A stretch of 64,000 nt of DNA from Dactylosporangium sp040605635 (GTDB lineage: Bacteria > Actinomycetota > Actinomycetes > Mycobacteriales > Micromonosporaceae): NCBI RefSeq assembly GCF_040605635.1, contig NZ_JBEXDG010000025.1, forward strand, positions 79,104 to 143,103, given 5' to 3'. The notes below the pieces were generated by a model, which ran no database searches, was not told the DNA's origin, and was given only the letters and a program-made list of their open reading frames with translations. The position numbers and the translations under genes were made by a program. Position 1 is the stretch's first letter, and every line of letters begins with the position of its first letter. Positions 35,601 through 43,601 of this stretch are shown here, piece by piece.

Positions 35601-38600
35601 GACGGGCCGGCGCCGAGCGGGCCGGTGAACCCGAACAGCTCCACCAGTTCGAGCAGGAACTCCAGCTCGAAGCGGTCCTCGTCGGCGGAGCCGTCGGACA
35701 GGAACCGGCTGTTGCGCCGGCACCACCGCAGCTCCTCGACGTCCCAGCCGAACAGGTCGGCGACGACGCGGTACAGGTCGGTGGTCGGGCGCGCGGCGGG
35801 GGACAGCGCGGCGGCGAGGTCGACGCCCTCGCCGCGGTGGGTGCGCACCAGCGCGGCGAAGCGGGTGATGGTCCGCAGGTCGCCGAGCCGGTAGTCGGCG
35901 GTGTCGGCCCACCGGTGCGTGAACGCCTGCGGGTAGGTCCGGTCGACGGTGTCGTACCGGCCGCCGGCGTAGCGGACGTACTGATCGCCCAGGCACAGGT
36001 AGGTGCGCCCGCGCAGGGTGAACGCGCCGTCGACGCCGTCTTCGAACGTGCCGGGCAGGGCGCCCCACTCGTCGCGGACGAGCCGGGGGTGGCCCTCGTC
36101 GACGACGGCGTACGTCGCGGGGGCGGGCACCTGCGTCCCGTCGGGCAGCGGCGGCACCTCGTAGCGCACGTACTGCCCGCCGGCGAACGCGTACAGCTCG
36201 CCGGTCGGCGCGACGAACGCCGCCCGTGGCCCGCCGGCGGCGGTGATGTCGTTGCGGAGCACGCCCCACACGCCGGCGATCGGGGTCACCTCGGCGCCGC
36301 CGTCGTCGAAGCGCAGGCACGTGTCGGCGGCGAACAGGTACGTCTGCCCGCTGGGTGCGCGCATCGCCGCGTCGATCCCGGCGTGGAACTGCTCCGGCAG
36401 GGCGTCGATGCGCAGCTCTTCGGCGAGCGACCCGGCGATCGTGCGTGGGTAGCCGTCGTCGACGCGGCTGTAGTCGGCGCCGGTGTAGCGCACGTACTGG
36501 TCGCCGGAGAACAGGTACGTGTACCGGTCGGTGACCAGCGCCGCGTCGACCCGCTGCCGGTCGGCGACCGTGTTGCGCACCTGGCCGAGCACGCCGATGT
36601 CGTGGACGGCGGCCGGGGCCGCGGACACGACGTGGCAGGTCCGGCCGGCGAACAGGTACGTGTTGCGGCCGTTGGCGACGACCGCGTCCAGGGCGCCGCG
36701 GCCGCCGGTGCCGATCCGCTCGACGAGTTCGTCCTCGACGGCTACCGGCAGCGCCAGGAACGGTTCCTCGTCGCGGAGGTTGCCGGCGATCGCCTTCGGG
36801 TAGCCGGGGTCGACCCAGCGGTAGTCGGAGGTGGAGTAGCGCACGTACTGCTCGCCGGCGAACAGGTAGGTCACCGTGCCGGCGTGGACGAACGCGGCGT
36901 CGACGACGCCGGCGCCCGCATGGAAGCCGGTGCCGGTGAGGAACGCGTTGTGGGTGCGGCCCCACCGGTCCTGGACGGGTTGCCGCGGCGTGAACGCCCG
37001 GCCCTGGTAGCGGGCGAACTCGTGGGTGAAGAAGAAGTAGGTCGCGCCGTCCCGCCCGGTGAACGCGGTCGTGAGGCCGTCGACGGCGCCGATGCCGCGC
37101 CAGATGCGGTCCAGGGGACGCGGCGCGGACCAGACCCGGTCGACCTCGTCGTACTGCACCACCGAGCCGCCGGCCAGCAGCAGCATCGCGTCGCCGGTGA
37201 ACAGCACCGCGTCGGGTGCGGTGAACCCGGCCGGGCGGTACGGCTGCGGTACACCCCAGAACCCGGCGTCGACGAAGCGCGGCTCGGTGTCGTCGGGCTG
37301 GTCGTACTCCTTGCCCGAGTAGGTCACCAGCCGCATCAGGCCGGTGTCGTCCGGCGGCTCGAACAGATGGGTGACGCCGTCGCGGACGTAGGCGAGCGCC
37401 ACGCGGGTCAGCCCGGCGAAGTGCTCCGCGATCGGCAGCGGCCCGGCGGACACCTCGGCGTCGAGGTAGTCCACGCCGCTGTAGACGACGAACTGGTCGC
37501 CGCTGAACACGTAGGTCTTGCCGCTGGCGGCGACGAACGCGGCGTCGACGGTGTTGTCGTGGTAGATCGTGTTGCGCGGCCGGCCCCACTCCTCGGCGAG
37601 CGGGTAGGCCCGGTCCAGGGTCGTGTTGTAGCAGGTGGCGCCCTTGAACAGGTACGTGGTGCCGTCGGTGCCGGCGAGGACCGCGTCCAGGCCGGTCCGG
37701 TACTCCTGCGGCACGGTCCGCAGCCCCCGCGGCAGCGCCGGCTCGGCGGCGACGGTGGTGCCTTCCAGGGCGCTGTAGCGGTGCCAGCCCTCGGGGTGCT
37801 CGAGGTAGACGGTGCCGTCCTCGACGAGCGCGCAGCCGACCTCGGCCCGGGCGACGTCAGGGTGGCGGCGGTGCGTGCCGAGGGAGACGACGTGGCAGTC
37901 GCGGCCGCTGTACAGGTAGACGTTGCCACGGTCGGCGTACGCGGCGTCGACCCGGTCGAGGTCGGCGTCGAGGTTGCCGAAGCCGGGCTCCAGGCGCAGC
38001 GCGGTGAGGCTCTGCGGGTAGCCGAGGTCGACGGTCGCCGGCCGGGTGCCGTCGGCGGTGTCGGTGTAGCGGACGTACTGGCTGCCGGAGAACAGGTACG
38101 TGCGCCGGACCGTGCGCCCGTCCACCGGGATCTCCGGGGTGTCCAGCGACCCGTCGGCCAGGGCGGCCTCGACCGCGGCGGGGCGCTGCACGACGAGCGT
38201 CGCGTCGACCCGCCCGGTCCTGGCGATCGTGTTGGCGACGGTGCCCCACAGCGACGTGATCCGCGCCGGGTACCGGTCGTCGACGCGCGTGTACGTGTCG
38301 GAGTAGCGGGCGTACTTCGGGCCGCTGAACACGTAGGTGCGGCCGTCGGCGCCGACGAACGCCGCGTCGACGTGCTCGAACGGCAGGCTGTCCCAGCCGG
38401 TCGCGATCAGGCGCGGCTCGGACCACCAGCGCCGCTTGGCGTCGAAGACCACGAACCGGTTGCCGGCGAAGAGATGGATCCGGCCGTCCGCGGCGGTGAA
38501 GACCGCGTCGACCGTCACGAAGGGCGCGCCGGCGGTGACGAGCTCGTCCGGGAGGTTCCACCAGTTCCCGGTCATCGGCCGCGGGTAGCCGGCGTCCGGC

Positions 38601-41600
38601 GTGGTGTAGTCGCGCGTCGAGTACTTGACGAAGAACGGCTGCGGGCGCGGCCGCTCCTCCCAGTACGGGCGCGACGGGTCCTCGTCGTCGGCGGTGACGT
38701 GCACCTGCAGGCGCCTTCCGGCCTGCCGGAGCGTGAGCCGCAGGCCGTGCGCGGCGGTGAGGTGCCACTGCGGGCCGGTCCCGTCGGCGGGCGCCGCCCC
38801 GGTCGTCGCGCTGGTCGTCACCGCTGCCGTCACCGCGGCGTCGTCGGCGACGGTGATGCCGTGCTCGGCGAGCCGGTCGCGCAGCGCGCCGGGCAGCCGG
38901 CCCGCCTCGAGGTCGGCGCGGTGCACGGGTGCCAGCCGGTCGCGGGACCACGCGGTGCGGGGACCCTCGTCCAGCGGCAGGTCGAACAGCTTCCCGGCGG
39001 TGCCGAACAGGTAGGTGGCGCCGTCCATGACGAACGCGGCGTCGACGCGGCACAGCCCGCCCCAGTCCCCGGCGATGCCGCGCGGGTGACCGGCGTCGAC
39101 CGTCGCGTAGTCCGTGCCCGTGTACCGCACGTACTGCTCGCCGCTGAACAGGTAGGTCCGGCCGTCGAGCCCGAGCAGGGCGGCGTCGACGGTGCCGCTG
39201 GGCAGGACGGGGCCGAGCACGCCCCAGCGCTGCGCGGTCGGCACGACGCTCGCGTCGGACGCGCCGAGCGCCACGGTCCGGCCGTCGCGGAACAGGTGGA
39301 CCACGGTGCCGGCCGGCTCGGCGAGCGCCGCGTCGATCCCGCTCTCGAACGCGGCGGGCATCGCCTCGAACCGCTCCTCGAAATGCGCGCTGAGCCGGCG
39401 CGGGTAGCCGCTGTCGACGCGCAGGCCGTCGTTCTCGACGCTGTCGCTGTGCCGCACGACCTGGTCGCCGGAGAACACGTACAGCGCGGAGCCCGCGACG
39501 TACGCGGCGTCGATCCGCTCCGCGGCGGCGACGTGGTTGACGACGTTGCCCCACGCGCCCGCGATGGGCCGTTCCTGCGCCGACGTGCCGCCGAGGGCGA
39601 CGAACCGGTCGCCGGAGAACAGGTACGTGACGCCGTCCTTGCCGAGGAACGCCGCGTCCAGCGCCGAGCGGAACCGGGGCGGCAGCGGCGGGTCGCCCTC
39701 GCGGCGCTGCTCGCCCTCCCACCACTCGCCGAGGCGGCGGGGGAAGCCCTCGTCGACGGTGGCGTAGGCCGCGCCGGAGTAGCGCACGTACTGGTCGCCG
39801 CGGAACAGGTAGGTGCGGCCCTCCTCGTCGACGAACGCGGCGTCGATGCGGGTGCTGTCGGTGAAGGCGTTGCGGACGGCGCCCCAGATCTGCGGCCGCG
39901 GCGTCCACCGGGTGTGGTCGAGGGGCCGGACGAAGGTGACGGACGTGCCGGCGTCGTCGCGCCCGACGATCCACGCGGTGCCGTCGGCGTCGGTGAACGC
40001 CGCGTCGACGGCGGCGAGCCCGGCGAAGCGGTCGGACAGCTCGGTCAGCGCCTTCGGCCGCGGGTCGACCGGGGTGTCCATGCCCGGCTCGTACCGCCAG
40101 AACCCGCGCTCACGGAAGAGGTAGACGTCACCGTCGGGGCCTTCCAGCAGCGCGTCGATGCGGTCGATGCCCGGCGGCAGGGTGAGCGGCTCGGCGAACT
40201 TGCCGGTGAGGTCCTGGTCGTGGAAGACGACGCCGACCTCGTCGGCGCCGAGCCCGAGCCGGGCGGCGAGCTGCGCGAAGCCACGGATGCGGCGCACCGC
40301 GCGGCGGACCTCGGGCTGCATGGCCGCACCGGCCGGGTCCTGCAGTGCCGGCGCGACGAGCAGGTCGAGGGTCTCGGCGGTGCCGCCGACGACCGCCGCG
40401 CAGATCGCCTCGGCGGTCGCGGCGGGGACCCCGAACGCGTCCTGCAGCGTCGCGAACACGGCCGCGCGCTGGGCGGCCTCGCGGGCGGTGAGCACCGCGA
40501 CGACCTCGTCGGTCGCGGCGTCCACGGCGACGGCGACGGTGTGCAGCAGGAAGAACACGTCGCGGCCGTAGTCGGTGAAGCCCGGCAGCGTGAAGTCGAG
40601 GGCGTGGTGGACGTGGCAGAACCAGGCGACCCGGTCCGCGGCCACGCTCAGCCGCGGGGTCAGCTCGCCGGTCTCGATGAGCCGGCCGAGCAGCTCGTCG
40701 CGTTCCTCGGCGGTGAAGCCGAGCGCTCCGACGGCGGCCACGTCGAGACGGAAGGGCGCCGCGTCGCGGACGACCTCGGCGAGGCGGTGCAGCACCAGCA
40801 GGTTCTCCGCGTCGGAGAAGCCGGCGAGGGCCAGCACCGTGGCCGGATCGATCAGGCCGGGTGCGGCGTCGTCCGGGATCAGGCCGTCGACCAGCAGCCC
40901 CTCGTCGAGCAGGTCCGTCACCCGCTGCGCCGCCGCCGCGTCGCCGAGGTCGCGGAAGTCGTCCGGGGTCAGCGTGGTCATCGTCGTCAGCGCGGCGGTC
41001 AGCTGCCCCTGCAGCGCGTCGAGGATCTGCCGGCGGTGCGGGTGGAACGCCACGTCGACGGTGAGCTCGGGCAGGGTGAGCCCGAGCATCGAGACCGGGT
41101 CCGTGTAGGCGTCCTCCCCGTCGAGATAGCCGTTGAACCGCAGGCTGTCCACGAGCGCGGTGCGCTGCTGCCCGGTGAGCGGCACGTCGTCGAACACGGC
41201 CGGGTCGAGCGGGATCCACGCGCCGGGGAACCGGTCGGCGACCTCCAGCAGCCGCGCGTGGACGGGCTCGACGAGGTCGGCGAGGTCGACGGTCTCCGCG
41301 TCGATCCCGGGCTCGCGGATCCGCCCGTCGGCGTCGAGGCGGCCGTTGAAGATCAGGTTGTCGTACAGCTCGGCCTGCTCGGCGGCGGTGAGCTCGGCGT
41401 ATTTCGTGAGGTCCGACGGGTACAGCGCGGCGGTCTCGTCTGCGGCCGCCTCCTCGAGGTCGGTGAGGACCGCGTCGGCGTAGGCGCTGAAGTCGCCGGT
41501 CAGCCACAGCTCGTCGGGCGTCTCCGGGAGCCGCGCGAGGTCGAGAGTGCCGGACGGGTCGAGGTAGCCGCGCAGGACGAGGTTGGTGTGGATCTTCGCG

Positions 41601-43405
41601 GCGAAGCGCTCGTCGAGGCCGATACCGCGGAAGTCGTCGGCGGTGACCCTGCCGAGGTCGGTGACGGCGGTGTGCGCCGCGGCCCGGGCGTCCGGCGTGA
41701 GGCGCAGCAGCGGGGAGCCGACGTCCTCACTGCCGGCGACGACGTCGTGGATCACCTGCGCGGCGCGCGGTCCGAAGCGGGCGGAGCGGAACGCGTCCGG
41801 GGTGAGCAGGACCGTCTCGAACTGGGCGCGCAGGGCGTCGAGGAGGGCGATGCGTTCCTCGTCGGCGGCCGGACCCCGCCGCTCGTCGCCGACGCCGAGG
41901 ATGTCGAGCAGGCCGCGGCCGTCCAGGCCGGTGGCCTGCATCCACGCGACGACACCGCGCAGGGTCTGCGCGAGCCACAGCCCCGCGTCGGCGTCGGTGC
42001 CGGTGAGGATCTGGTAGACGTCCGTGGCGGCCGTGCCGCCGGCCGTTTCCAGCAGGATCGGGAACGCGGGGTGGCGGCGCAGCGACGGGTCGCTCTCCAG
42101 CGCGTCGAGGACGTCGAAGAGCTCCTCGACGGTGACGCCGAGCGCGGTGGTGAGCTGCCCGACGCGGAACAGCAGCATCAGCGCGGCCGGTCCGGCGTTG
42201 CCACGGTCGAGCGGGCCGGACACCCCGTCGGTCGAGCGGGCGCGGAAGCGGGTGACGATCGCCTGCGCGTCGGCGTCGGTGAGGCCGCTGCGGCGCCGGT
42301 ACGCCGCCGCGCCCGTCGCGAGGAGGTCGTGCGGCGCGGTCAGCTCGGGCAGGCCGGCATAGGCGGGCGGCAGGTGCGCCGAGCCGCGCAGCACGGTGCG
42401 GTCGGTCGCGACGTAGGGCGCGTTGAAGACGCGGTTGAACAGGTCCAGGGGAGCGGCGGCGGCGCCGATGCCGAGCGCGTTGACGGGTGCGACGAGCGCG
42501 ACCACGACGTCCAGCGGCAGGTCGAGGCCGTGCCGCAGGTAGCGGACCGCGGCGATGCGGCGCAGCGCGGCGGTGTCGAGCCGGTTGCCGCAGCAGGAGC
42601 GCAGCACCAGGTCCAGCTCCTGGAACGTCATCCCGAGCCGGCGGGCCAGCCGGACGAAGCGGTTGACCCGCTCGAACCAGGTCACGGGAACGTCCGTGGT
42701 GGCGTCCGCGTGGACGAGCCGCCGCTCGTCGGCGTCGAGCGTGACGACCTCGTCGCCCTGATGGATGAAGCACATCGCCGCGTCGGCCTGCTCCGCCACG
42801 GCGAGGTCCCCGTGCAGCAGCGTCAGCAGTTCCTCGTGGGTGAGCGTGACGGCCTGCCGGAAGCGTTCGACCGCGGCCAGGTCGGTGAAGGTCTCGGCGT
42901 CCCGCAGCCCGTAGCAGGCCCGCAGCCCACCGCTGTCGAGCACGCCGCTGTACAGGTCGACCTCGGCCCGGTCGAGTTCCAGGTACTCCCGGGCGACGAC
43001 GTCCGCGTCCTCGCTCACGGCGAACCGCCGGTACAGCTCCAGCGGCGTGGTCCCGAGGTGGTGCAGCAGCCGGCGCAGCTTCTCGTGCCGCAGCGAGAAC
43101 GGCAGCGTGAACGGGTGCCGCAGCCCGGCGAGCGCGTCGCGGGCGCCGCCGTCGGGGTCGAGCTCGTCGGCGAGGATCTCGTTGACGATGTCGAGGTAGG
43201 GCAGCTCCGTGTAGCTGTTCGCGCCGTCGAGCCGCACGGCCCGCAGCCCGGGCCGCCGCCCGTCGAGGTCGCTGCCGGTGAGCAGCTGCAGCAGGTCGGC
43301 GAGGTACGCGGCGGGCGAGTACACCGACCGCGACGCGTCACCGCCGCGGAAGTCGAGGTCACCGAACAGCTTCTGGTAGTCGGGCATGGAACCGTTCGGG
43401 TGCAT
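29642..43405 (-). CDS. Giant Tc-toxin A-subunit homologue with hemopexin repeat arrays
   Basis: 4587 residues; ATG 43405 is preceded by GAGGAGGAG, a better start than the in-frame upstream codons. The N-terminus has the VRP1/TcA hallmark FGDLDFRGGDASRSVYSPAAY (residues 14-34), then a helical shell to about 1070. About 25 hemopexin-like repeats (consensus YLFSGDQYVRYTG) fill about 1075-2500. A TcA neuraminidase-like segment follows (MRNYRVWEANRKVFLYPEN, about 2745), then about 8 more repeats (3115-3500). The C-terminal part is canonical TcA: GLYYWEIFFHAPLLIAHAL (about 3610), YWTRVEDRLHKIRQSLDI (about 3905), a long coiled-coil region, YWESRRNGLLAGQGL (about 4254) and ALFDRDFPGHYRRQIRTV (about 4318). 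TcA proteins are about 2500 residues and form pentameric injection pores; the repeats account for most of the excess. No signal peptide. Confidence 0.9.
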   Translation of the reverse strand: MHPNGSMPDYQKLFGDLDFRGGDASRSVYSPAAYLADLLQLLTGSDLDGRRPGLRAVRLDGANSYTELPYLDIVNEILADELDPDGGARDALAGLRHPFTLPFSLRHEKLRRLLHHLGTTPLELYRRFAVSEDADVVAREYLELDRAEVDLYSGVLDSGGLRACYGLRDAETFTDLAAVERFRQAVTLTHEELLTLLHGDLAVAEQADAAMCFIHQGDEVVTLDADERRLVHADATTDVPVTWFERVNRFVRLARRLGMTFQELDLVLRSCCGNRLDTAALRRIAAVRYLRHGLDLPLDVVVALVAPVNALGIGAAAAPLDLFNRVFNAPYVATDRTVLRGSAHLPPAYAGLPELTAPHDLLATGAAAYRRRSGLTDADAQAIVTRFRARSTDGVSGPLDRGNAGPAALMLLFRVGQLTTALGVTVEELFDVLDALESDPSLRRHPAFPILLETAGGTAATDVYQILTGTDADAGLWLAQTLRGVVAWMQATGLDGRGLLDILGVGDERRGPAADEERIALLDALRAQFETVLLTPDAFRSARFGPRAAQVIHDVVAGSEDVGSPLLRLTPDARAAAHTAVTDLGRVTADDFRGIGLDERFAAKIHTNLVLRGYLDPSGTLDLARLPETPDELWLTGDFSAYADAVLTDLEEAAADETAALYPSDLTKYAELTAAEQAELYDNLIFNGRLDADGRIREPGIDAETVDLADLVEPVHARLLEVADRFPGAWIPLDPAVFDDVPLTGQQRTALVDSLRFNGYLDGEDAYTDPVSMLGLTLPELTVDVAFHPHRRQILDALQGQLTAALTTMTTLTPDDFRDLGDAAAAQRVTDLLDEGLLVDGLIPDDAAPGLIDPATVLALAGFSDAENLLVLHRLAEVVRDAAPFRLDVAAVGALGFTAEERDELLGRLIETGELTPRLSVAADRVAWFCHVHHALDFTLPGFTDYGRDVFFLLHTVAVAVDAATDEVVAVLTAREAAQRAAVFATLQDAFGVPAATAEAICAAVVGGTAETLDLLVAPALQDPAGAAMQPEVRRAVRRIRGFAQLAARLGLGADEVGVVFHDQDLTGKFAEPLTLPPGIDRIDALLEGPDGDVYLFRERGFWRYEPGMDTPVDPRPKALTELSDRFAGLAAVDAAFTDADGTAWIVGRDDAGTSVTFVRPLDHTRWTPRPQIWGAVRNAFTDSTRIDAAFVDEEGRTYLFRGDQYVRYSGAAYATVDEGFPRRLGEWWEGEQRREGDPPLPPRFRSALDAAFLGKDGVTYLFSGDRFVALGGTSAQERPIAGAWGNVVNHVAAAERIDAAYVAGSALYVFSGDQVVRHSDSVENDGLRVDSGYPRRLSAHFEERFEAMPAAFESGIDAALAEPAGTVVHLFRDGRTVALGASDASVVPTAQRWGVLGPVLPSGTVDAALLGLDGRTYLFSGEQYVRYTGTDYATVDAGHPRGIAGDWGGLCRVDAAFVMDGATYLFGTAGKLFDLPLDEGPRTAWSRDRLAPVHRADLEAGRLPGALRDRLAEHGITVADDAAVTAAVTTSATTGAAPADGTGPQWHLTAAHGLRLTLRQAGRRLQVHVTADDEDPSRPYWEERPRPQPFFVKYSTRDYTTPDAGYPRPMTGNWWNLPDELVTAGAPFVTVDAVFTAADGRIHLFAGNRFVVFDAKRRWWSEPRLIATGWDSLPFEHVDAAFVGADGRTYVFSGPKYARYSDTYTRVDDRYPARITSLWGTVANTIARTGRVDATLVVQRPAAVEAALADGSLDTPEIPVDGRTVRRTYLFSGSQYVRYTDTADGTRPATVDLGYPQSLTALRLEPGFGNLDADLDRVDAAYADRGNVYLYSGRDCHVVSLGTHRRHPDVARAEVGCALVEDGTVYLEHPEGWHRYSALEGTTVAAEPALPRGLRTVPQEYRTGLDAVLAGTDGTTYLFKGATCYNTTLDRAYPLAEEWGRPRNTIYHDNTVDAAFVAASGKTYVFSGDQFVVYSGVDYLDAEVSAGPLPIAEHFAGLTRVALAYVRDGVTHLFEPPDDTGLMRLVTYSGKEYDQPDDTEPRFVDAGFWGVPQPYRPAGFTAPDAVLFTGDAMLLLAGGSVVQYDEVDRVWSAPRPLDRIWRGIGAVDGLTTAFTGRDGATYFFFTHEFARYQGRAFTPRQPVQDRWGRTHNAFLTGTGFHAGAGVVDAAFVHAGTVTYLFAGEQYVRYSTSDYRWVDPGYPKAIAGNLRDEEPFLALPVAVEDELVERIGTGGRGALDAVVANGRNTYLFAGRTCHVVSAAPAAVHDIGVLGQVRNTVADRQRVDAALVTDRYTYLFSGDQYVRYTGADYSRVDDGYPRTIAGSLAEELRIDALPEQFHAGIDAAMRAPSGQTYLFAADTCLRFDDGGAEVTPIAGVWGVLRNDITAAGGPRAAFVAPTGELYAFAGGQYVRYEVPPLPDGTQVPAPATYAVVDEGHPRLVRDEWGALPGTFEDGVDGAFTLRGRTYLCLGDQYVRYAGGRYDTVDRTYPQAFTHRWADTADYRLGDLRTITRFAALVRTHRGEGVDLAAALSPAARPTTDLYRVVADLFGWDVEELRWCRRNSRFLSDGSADEDRFELEFLLELVELFGFTGPLGAGPSELRADVWARLHPERALPGDADMDVDMDAAADALTLLLARRSGPDGWAVLSRTLHDELNLSLRDALVGAVLARDPGPASAPRTTRDLFERYLIDVEMGARGMTSRVREAIAAVQLYVHRYLLNLEPADGGEEQRLRIKQWWTWMRNYRVWEANRKVFLYPENYLRPELRDTKTPAFEALERDLLQGEITALSVERAYKRYLDEYTEVSRLTIAGGYVYTKDQLPDGPRRLVLFGRTKTDPRRYYFRRAEFGSREKLSAAWEPWQPVDVRIDADLVHPVHAFGRVFVFWTVVEPVAQDDPASGTVVARGDGEEQHVTATAKTTRVRIAYSFQNLNGEWVPAQTLGTGAAEAGTIGDVQLLVLPRIKPDTGRMAVVVSCTSTVTPPAEPGAQTPPAPKPGAVLFELNPELYAERLPVPAAADGTTPAEVVASIFDIIRAAAGVVPPAGPATDDTDAALTELATAVAAAAAAKAATADRVANIFRDTVRPAEVVRFDAPTGAESWPWFSVDHKGGSFLCRPVTIDRADAAPVPLSGNSRFPSWSAVDAAVELPGGTQLFFSNARNRSLTVPPTGRIPAAVPIGEQWGRSRTVLPAANGVVDAVLVRGASTFVFSGGQYVRFTGTPFGRIDKGYPRPILGNQDALPQWDRVDVAFSLPGNVEVFANHALEQYVVATDGKLGTPASWQDHWMRKQLNTVDTVVVTDTHAFVFAGDRYVRLNHTKKPNKGQWYDTPDKDYPRPVAGNPDNIPTDVRIDAAVWRDGTTYYFDNTDHRYVQVPATGARVSRPTYTKPGRIATKQTVDAAWVGTDPSGAHRLFLTSGTEYVRYTLNADNTVPDLVDDGYPATLPVPIDTVLPRGTDLYVFSGPLYTKTAAAREPSTLPAFRPVAGAWGELPRETTPPFDSAMRSSTGLHLFVDDTYILHDTAVEPPRPYERTALPFEIVRLTTGTASDLNRRLLSGGVPALLDLATQETDEVAFSTDPRDLKAIRVKPELVDPDRLPSGSHLDFRSANGLYYWEIFFHAPLLIAHALNGAQRFEDARRWYEYIFDPTHPRSYWRFLPFLTIDPAALADSLTAELGQTGRAGLQGPAADKLRQSVEPVVAALRTLAPAVAEHRGPRTAQEVTALATVRAPATHKRIADALHDLLAGKPTAGQRAALLGLEERTLIAAELGALFEAGGDEEDLLKAYREDPFDPHAIAALRPVAYRRAVVMGYVDNLLDWADMLFRQYTPESVDEARMLYVLAHDLLGERPERLGVRLLPPAQTAAALGSADLTGYFTRGGVMLTGPGEVHAGVGDAYFSIPENSLFMEYWTRVEDRLHKIRQSLDILGISRPLPLFAPPIDPMALVQAVASGAGLDQVTAAAAAQPPHYRFAAVYRRAQEVVDKLGQLGSELLSVLERGSAEELSLLQNRQEHTILDLGLAVKEAQVRIAEESVAELTAGRAGALERAAHYDTLIATGMTALERAQIATMSIGATMHMSSSVLQIASAISHALPQIKMGPFIMGAEAGGDQAGSSLDSSAQILQSLGEGFQVIGEVLGVSAQYERMSQDWTLQLATARNDLEQLEHRIAAANQQLGVARQEADIQARQLEHSEAVATFLRDRFTNAELYTWMAARLSGMYFQAYSLAYDMAKAAERAYQFEQGVDETFIRPSYWESRRNGLLAGQGLAQDLQRLGKAQFDGDGRALEITRQVSLLETDPVALLRLRTAGSTDFALTEALFDRDFPGHYRRQIRTVTVTFLDVEGQPIGLNATLTQLSNKTVLTPDPAAVKHLLDPKGGLPAAIRADWRASQRIALSQVDYGRDNNGLFELRYDDERYLPFEGTGAVSTWRLERSALHGAAFYDVLVTVKYTAEHGGPLFADAVKGMLKPFTAARFFDVAREFPEQWEDFVGNGASRLVLPFTTGMFPDMAGRRITGIVPAYELTNGTPARLVLNDDPRLTLTEATLLPTPGLTVRDDGPGWAFALDGDKADLGNVGLVLTYQARVQ
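32900..34060 (-). repeat. Second hemopexin-like repeat block (about 8 units)
   Basis: Protein-level repeats such as FVFSGGQYVRFTG, FVFAGDRYVRLNH and LFLTSGTEYVRYTL, spaced roughly 45-60 residues, between the neuraminidase-like part and the C-terminal TcA core. Confidence 0.75.
35905..40180 (-). repeat. First hemopexin-like repeat block (about 25 units)
   Basis: Repeats of about 57 residues with the consensus DAAFV-(x)n-TYLFSGDQYVRYTG-(x)n-GYPR. They are diverged at DNA level, although GCGCACGTACTG(G/C)TC-like cores recur on the plus strand. The count is by eye and may be off by a few. Confidence 0.8.
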
Positions 43406-43601
43406 GTGCGCTCCTCCTCGGGCGGTGCGACCGGCCACCGGAGCACGGCCGTTCGCTTTGGCGGTCGTGGAGACGGCGACGCGGTGGTCGCAGATACGGC
43501 GCGTCGGATTCCTGTCACATGGCGGAGTGAGCCGGCGGCTGGCACCGGGACCGGGCCGGCGTGGCGAGCGCGGCGGGCGGTCTGTCGGTACGTTCAACGG
43601 C

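Noticed and set aside
35905..40180. Recurrent short DNA cores on the plus strand that look like an interspersed repeat family
   Set aside because: They are the codons of the conserved YVRY-type hemopexin cores; spacing equals the protein repeat length.
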